Shown one piece after another: positions 57,440 to 64,000 of a DNA stretch of 64,000 bases. A program made the position numbers and the translations under genes. Source of the stretch: Polytrichum commune. Its lineage: Eukaryota > Streptophyta > Polytrichopsida > Polytrichales > Polytrichaceae. Positions within the stretch are counted from its first letter, which is position 1. Each line of letters opens with the position of its first letter. Where the stretch lies: positions 10,292,001-10,356,000 of the forward strand of contig OX485806.1 in assembly GCA_950295325.1 (NCBI GenBank), in the 5' to 3' direction. Below the pieces are notes generated by a model. That model saw only the letters and a list, made by a program, of their open reading frames with translations, had not been told where the DNA came from and did no database searches.

Positions 57440-57790
57440 AACTAGCCCACTTCTCCTAGGATATGAAACACGCAATTAGTACAACATGGTTAGCAAATCC
57501 AAATTGACAAGGCCGTACGTAGCCATTTTCTTCATAGTTTTTGGAGCAAGTTTGAATATGTTATTCCTTATGAAAGTGAAGATTCATGTGCTCATCAAAT
57601 GGTCATGTAGGTCCCCTCAAGTATGTTGACTTGTTGAGCCTATAATGATTATCATAATTTGAGCACACATTCCAACCTCTTCTGAACATATGTTTTTTGG
57701 TATCCGTTCTTGGAGCCACACCAAACCACATACTACTCAAGTATCAGCATCTTAATAAGAATAGTAACCAAATAAGGGTTGTATGCCTTA
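57440..57790 (+). repeat. Foldback-family left half with intact outer end
   Basis: Starts CAACTAGCCCACTTCTCCTAG, then GGATATGAAACACGCAATTAG, TTAGCAAATCCAAATTG, GTGAAGATTC, GATTATCATAATTTGAGCAC and ATCAGCATCTTAATAAGA. It is the clearest example of the family's outer terminus. Confidence 0.75.
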
Positions 57791-60700
57791 CATGAGCAAC
57801 TCCGTGTAGATTCAACATTGAGTCCAAAATTGTTGTAGAGAGGATCGTATTGAAGTGTTGCAACAACAATGTCCTATGAAGAATATTATAGTAGTTTCAA
57901 ACACCCTCCTAGCATGTAAAACTCATCCATTCAGGATGAAGGGGCTTTAGTAACACAAGGACCCTCATTAAGTTTAAGGATAATTCATTCCAATTGGGAT
58001 CCTACTACACTTATATAACGGAAAGTCTAGCCACCTCCATGGCTTACACCTTAAGACCGGATGAGGGATTGATATATACTTCAAAGAAAATACCACATTG
58101 CCATCACATTCGTTCAACTTCGTAAGGTTTAGACTAGGGTTCATATCAAGGATGAGCTTCACGCACATTATGGCACTCAAAGCAAGCATATTCATCTCCA
58201 ATATGTCCGTTAAAATGATATCTTACGTGACTTATGTTGTCTCAATCTTTCTCACGTGGATTTATAAATCAAAGAATCAATTTATTTATTTTATTAAATT
58301 ATTACATTATGTCAAATTTACATAGGTGATGTTGATGAACTAGTACGATTCACAACTCACCACCCTTGCGATTTTCGTTTTGATTTTGGTAAGTTTATTT
58401 GTTTCAAAAATGTTACAAGATTTTCAATGACAGTATAACACAGACAATGCACTCAAGAGCCGACTTCTAATTCCACTTTACCAGTCCGGAAGAGTAACAT
58501 AGATAGTATTTTATGTTCTGAAAAGTTAGTCAATGTGATTGACTAACTTTTTTTTTAATTTCTACTTGCTTCGTCTCTTGTGATGCTCTTATTTTGTTCA
58601 TGGTTTTGTCATATCTTTAGGTTATAATTCTCACAAACTTTTGAAGCTATGGGGTCGAAGATCCGCACTCTTAAAGACGCAAAATCTTAGTTCAATTTGT
58701 CTCTCTCAATGTTGATATGACTTTTGCAACCAACGTTGTTATAGTTTAGCTTAGTTGTGGTTGATGATATCTAAGTCCACAATGGCGACTACGTCAACAC
58801 CCATGTGCCGGTCCATTCTTCATTTTGGATTTGTAGGGTAGAGAACATTTCATATTACACTTTTGACAATATCCAATGTCTTAATAAATTGTACCAAGTT
58901 TTCATCCATTTAAATCATTTGGAAGATATGCAAGCATTTGACATGAAAGATTCAATTTCCGCTTTGAAATCTTCTCTCTGCTTGATGGGGAAAAAAAACT
59001 AGCTAAGTAGGTATGAAGCCAAGAGCCCACCCAGTGCAAGGTAGGCAGTAAACCCCACCCCTGCACCAAGAGGATTCTTGAGGAGGGCAGGGCCAATGGG
59101 CTCAAATTCACGTCATATTGCCTGACATTGGTCATTTATTTAGTTGTATATATTTGTGAAATACTCGAATAGTGAGTATTACATTCATTAGAATATAAGA
59201 AATGTGTGTTTTTGCATTCTTGCTCCAATTGGAGTTAGTTTATATATAAAGAGGAGAAATGTGCAAGCAATGAGCACTTGAAATGACAAGGGAGTATGAT
59301 GGCTTTGTGCTAGCTAGGGAGTATAATGTCATAAGGAAACACACAAAATCGGTGACATAGCCAACACAATGACTCAACGGAAATTGAATGTAAGTGACAA
59401 AAGCATCAATAGAGTCTACGTACATGTGTGCGTAGTTGGGGAGGGCCGGGGGGTTGTTCAATTGATGAAGGGGAGTCAAAGCGTTTGTGCCCATGAGTTC
59501 CCACTAGACTAAACATGTGGTCTTTGATGTGGAATATGACATCAACCAAGCTTCAATGATAAAACGATAAAATTTTACTTTGGCATTTGTTGCCGGTGTC
59601 AAATTGAGGGGCCCATTCACCGTATACCTTTATTACGGAAAGCGTTTCCTTTAAAGAGTCCTTCCATTTTGTTTTACTCCTCCAACCCAACCGAGTGGCT
59701 CCATACAAGTCGGGTGATTAGATGAGACAACCCCGACAACGGCATACAATCATCTAAGTCGAATATAATATAGTAAGCATGAAACAATGCTACTCGATGA
59801 GAAGCAAGAGTCTAACTAAAAGGGAGTGCAAATTGAATCTACACCACAACATCACAAGAACGCAACTAAGAAGATGACAATTGACTTTGTGAACGGACAT
59901 TTCCACCATTGGTGTCTAGAAACACCAATGCCCTTCTCTATGTTTCTCTCGTGAAGGTAACCTCCTTTCACTGTCTGAATGCCATGCCAATTGTTTGGGA
60001 CAACATCACACTCACAAAAGTGTGGGTCTTACCATACTTCCACAAACCAAAATGTGCCTTATTTTTTGAATGTTGAAATTATGTCAAAACCACGTAATAT
60101 AATGCACTAAGGATGCAATGAGAGGCTTATCATAGTGGTTTTGTTGAGAGGATGGATGTGGACCTCATGATCTACATTGGTAGAGCATTTATTTTTTTAA
60201 TTTATTTTTTAATTTGCTTTGATTGAAGTTCAATACGATGCTTGTATTGTACATTATTGATATGTGTAGAGGAGTAACCCTAGAGACCCTAACCCCTACA
60301 CTCTCATGGAGGTTGAAATGTATGAACGCTTTCGGGGATTTTTATGGGTAAGATTGTAATGTGTTGAGGAGCTACATGTTACAAGATATTGTGGGGTCAT
60401 TGAAGATATATTTTCAAAATGTTGAGAATCTTTCTCTTATCCATGCTAACTTATCATCAAAGATAGAGGCAATCTATGCTCTTGAATATTATTAACACAT
60501 AGTCTTATTTGATGGACTGAAATTAGTTTGTTTAACAAAGCTTTTGACATTTGACACGCAAAATCTTGCACACACAAAAATGAACACAAACCTTGAGATA
60601 CAATATCTCAACCCTTAAGTTTTCAATACTTTGTCATGAACTTCTTTACTAGGTGTATAAAGTTCAATTACAACTATGTACTGTACATGACCACGGCATG

Positions 60701-61206
60701 AGGTGCTTCAATCCAAGTCCATTCCGTCATGGTCCGATATAAAATACCTTAGAATCCATCCATCATCCTCATGTGGGTGGTTGAAAACTGTCGTTGCTTA
60801 GCTCATTTAGTCACTTCAATGTGGCTTATTCGTTTTATTTTATTCTTTTGAATTAAGGTTGGTGATAATGTTGGACCAACATATAGTATGTCAACATAGC
60901 ATCAATAAATTACATCAATGATGGTATCAAAGAACCTAATCGTGGATATTGAAATTGCAATATCAATCAAATTTTGATGTTGGATGGGTTTGTCAAGATG
61001 AAAAATCCTTTGTACACATGAATTCATATATGGGTCAGAACCAACCTAAACCACATTGATACTACAACGATTTACATAGGTATGAAGGCTCTTGCATGGT
61101 ATGTAAATCCCCACTGGTGTTGATAAACAAAAAGTATTCTGTCAATTATCCATACCATACTACTATCACAAAATGTGGAATCCTCATTACAAATATTTGA
61201 ATAGTG

Positions 61207-61243
<37 letters not shown>

Positions 61244-64000
61244 GCAATAGTTGGGACCTCAATACCCCTCTTTCTCAATAAATGACCTTGTATTGTGAAT
61301 AAAAGGAGCATCTACAAAGGAATGGGGCCTATTGAGGTCCAAACCACTATCCTAATAGAGTGAGCATGTAAGGTATGTATCTTGTGAGTGTCATTCGGTT
61401 CCTTTTCTTGATCATACACCTATATTTGATTGGTGTGTGATCGTGTGAAAGACAAACACCACAAAGACACATGCTTACAAGAGATTGGACAATGTTGTCA
61501 ACTTTTATTAACTACTCCACACTCAACAATGAACACAATTGGGAGGACCTATATATTCAAATTGAATCAAAGAATCAACAAACATGAACTTCCAACAATA
61601 ACCGCAACTAAATCACGGGGGGTATGTTCTTCAATCCAATTTTTTTTGGTGACGCTTCATCGTAGATTTGCTAATGCAACACAAGTTATGTTGTGTAAAT
61701 CCAATCGGTAGAAGCTAGAGAACATGAATAAACGAACCCAATAACACTCATGTTCCTTATCCCTCCAAGCAAATAAATTGAAATTGAAATCAAACCACAA
61801 AACTAAGGTAGATGGGTCGTAAGTGACTCGTTTTCTTAATCAAACCCCTTTAATTTTGATCAGCACGTGGTTCGATGAGGATCAAAGAGGAAACATCATA
61901 AAGACACGCGTTTGAAAGTGATTAGACCGCCTCTTCAAATATTAAAAACTACTCTACACTCAACAGTGAACAAAATTAACGAAGACCTATGCATCCAGAT
62001 AAGAAATCACATACATGCACTTCCGATAACCATAACTAAATCAGAATAGGTCCGATTTTCAACCTGGTTTTTGCATGTGTTTCATCGTAGAATTTTTTAA
62101 CGCAACACGAGTTTTGTTGTGTAAATTTAATCGGTGGAAGTTAGAGAACATGGGAAAACGAACCAAACAACACCCACGTACGTACCTCTAGTACACGCTT
62201 GGGAGATGATTAGGAAAACAATGATGAGAGGTGTCAGTGAAAGTTTTGTGGCAGGGGTCTAGCTTAGCTTAACTTAGTGCAGGTCGGGTCCGGTCGTGTG
62301 TGTACTTAAATCCTCCTGCCATGCCGGTGCTTTCGAAGGGAATATTAAGCTTATATAGGCTTTACGCAAAGGGAAAGAGAAAGGCTTCCAACTTCTAGCT
62401 ACTTCCTTTACACCATAACTTAAAGGGTCCACATGGTTTTAGGATCTCATCAAGTAACTTAGAACTTGAATATCATGTGGCCGGTGGGTGCTTTGTTGTT
62501 GCCTAACCATGGGCGACTCCCCCGTACTCAAAATCATCAAGCTAATGACACAAAGTTCCTATCCACAATCTATTCGTGCAATGTGATGTGTACTCCCAAC
62601 GCGCTTTGTTGTATTACATCGCGCACCTTCGTCGAAGCAAGCTACGTTACCTATGTGTCAATCTATTGTGCGTGTTTCCCCCCAAAGAAAATGCTTGCCA
62701 ATAAGTTCGCGTGTTTTCGGTGGAGGTGGGTCGACGACTTTGGTTGAATCGCACCGTTCGACGTACTATACTATTTGTCGGTGACTTGACTACATGATCA
62801 TGGTAATGCGATTACGGTAGATGGTGCTAAAACCATCACTTCAACAATGAGCACGTATACTATTATTATTATGGATTTCTATAGTTAACTCGTTAGCAAT
62901 TGAAAGGGGAGTCCAACGCACCAAGGCGTCTCTGATTTGGACTCCGTATGCAAAATTTGTGAGGGCTCAAGAGTCTTGTGGTAGATGACCTGAAGCCAAC
63001 ACGGGAGCATGATTTTAAGGTGGTGGACACTCTCATAATCAGTATGTGCTCACTGTTCAGGAATTTATGGTGTCGGTTTTGGGTGGGGTGATGGTTTTAT
63101 CCAATGTTGGATTGATAACTTTTTTATAAATACCATACGGGTACCAATAATGAGGATTTCACAGTTTGTGATGCCAAATTGGTATGGGTTTTTGAGGATG
63201 TTATTGTTCTCAATGTCCACGGGGGTGCACTCATTATTAGATCCAGGACCACATGCCTGCATGACCCTGAAATTAATACACCTAATATGCAAGATTTTTT
63301 CCCTCTTAAAAATGATATGTGTACAATGAGTAGCTAAGAAATCCCCTCGAATACATACACAAGTGAGAAATATATAAATCATATATACCCCAATCATATG
63401 TATACGCCAAAAACATAATGTGGCCAAAATGCTTCTAATAAGACATATTTATCTATCATTGATGAAATCATTGAACACGCGTTCATCCATTGGCTGTAAT
63501 TCATATGAATTTGTTTCGATAATATAAATCATTACAGCCAATGCAATGTCGGTTGCTAACTCTACCATCAAACGGTTTGTCAAATCCGAGGTTCACATTG
63601 ACACATTTTTATTTTGATACGAACATAACCTTATTTCCATATTGGAAGGCCAATTCTAGAGGTCAGTTAGTTGTCAATACTCAAACCACATGATGGCAAT
63701 CTTGTTGCTCATCCTACATGCCCTTCCCACATACCAAGTCTTGGTGGCCAATGTTTCAGCTGACTTGTTCTTTTAATCCATTATTTCACTTCTTCAACTA
63801 ATACTTGGGAGACAAATGATGCCACATAATCACATTTCAATTTCAATGAGTAATCATTATCCCTAGCTCTAGATAATCAAGCTTTAGGTTTCACATGTAA
63901 CATACCATGCTTGATTGTAGTGAACCTATCCTTGGACAATGTGGGATTACCATCCAAACTCACATATTGGATGAAATATTCATTTGGACCTCTTGTAGAT
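57791..64000. other. Gene-free right end of the window
   Basis: No gene recognised; all frames are short and without known domains. Family C reverse copies lie at about 61420-61710 and 61840-62170 (GACACATGCTTACAAGAGAT, CCAACAATAACCGCAACTAAAT). Family D pieces lie at 60890-61190 and 63060-63240. Confidence 0.55.
61208..61243. repeat. (TAT)12 microsatellite
   Basis: Twelve uninterrupted TAT units. Confidence 0.95.

Noticed and set aside
1-64000. Retrotransposon or integrated viral sequence
   Set aside because: No reverse transcriptase, integrase, protease or capsid-like frame was recognised and no long terminal repeat pair was seen; the mobile DNA found is class II.

Overview
This looks like nuclear DNA of a flowering plant. 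The protein genes have many GT-AG introns, two of the products start with plastid-type transit peptides, there is a eukaryotic tRNA-Ile with internal A and B boxes, and most of the window is AT-rich intergenic DNA packed with small DNA transposons and their decayed remains. I cannot name the species. I see no retrovirus-like or viral coding region and no bacterial-type operon.

Layout. 1-885: no gene. 889-4604: a decayed but nearly full-length PIF/Harbinger transposon with both of its genes, each broken by in-frame stops. 4.6-23.9 kb: gene-poor, filled with miniature inverted-repeat elements (hAT-like, Tourist-like, Stowaway-like) and long foldback repeats, several nested in one another. 23922-30561 (minus): a ten-exon gene for an organelle-type MscS-like mechanosensitive channel, reconstructed with consistent splice phases to 504 residues. 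30.6-39.4 kb: more repeats, including a 450-bp foldback, a hAT element with a perfect 8-bp target duplication, and a three-level nest of elements. 39471-40013 (minus): a single-exon conserved plant protein of unknown role. 40.04-41.15 kb: a four-copy tandem array of half-elements. 43235-43308 (minus): tRNA-Ile(AAU). 45460-50220 (minus): a twelve-exon gene for a plastid protein with two thioredoxin-fold GST-N/glutaredoxin-like domains, with a 19-nt micro-exon carrying the CPFC motif. 51206-53509 (plus): a two-exon gene for an 80-residue single-membrane-span protein, divergent from the preceding gene across a 985-bp region with three CACGTG boxes. 53.5-64 kb: no gene recognised; CACTA-like foldbacks and old repeats.

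The genes do not form a pathway. The divergent pair (plastid redox-fold protein and small membrane protein) is the only gene arrangement that suggests shared regulation. The richest signal is transposon history: insertions can be dated relative to each other because filled and empty copies of the same host repeat lie in this one window. Exon models, phases and target duplications were worked out by hand from the bases; family names come from remembered motifs, not from a search.
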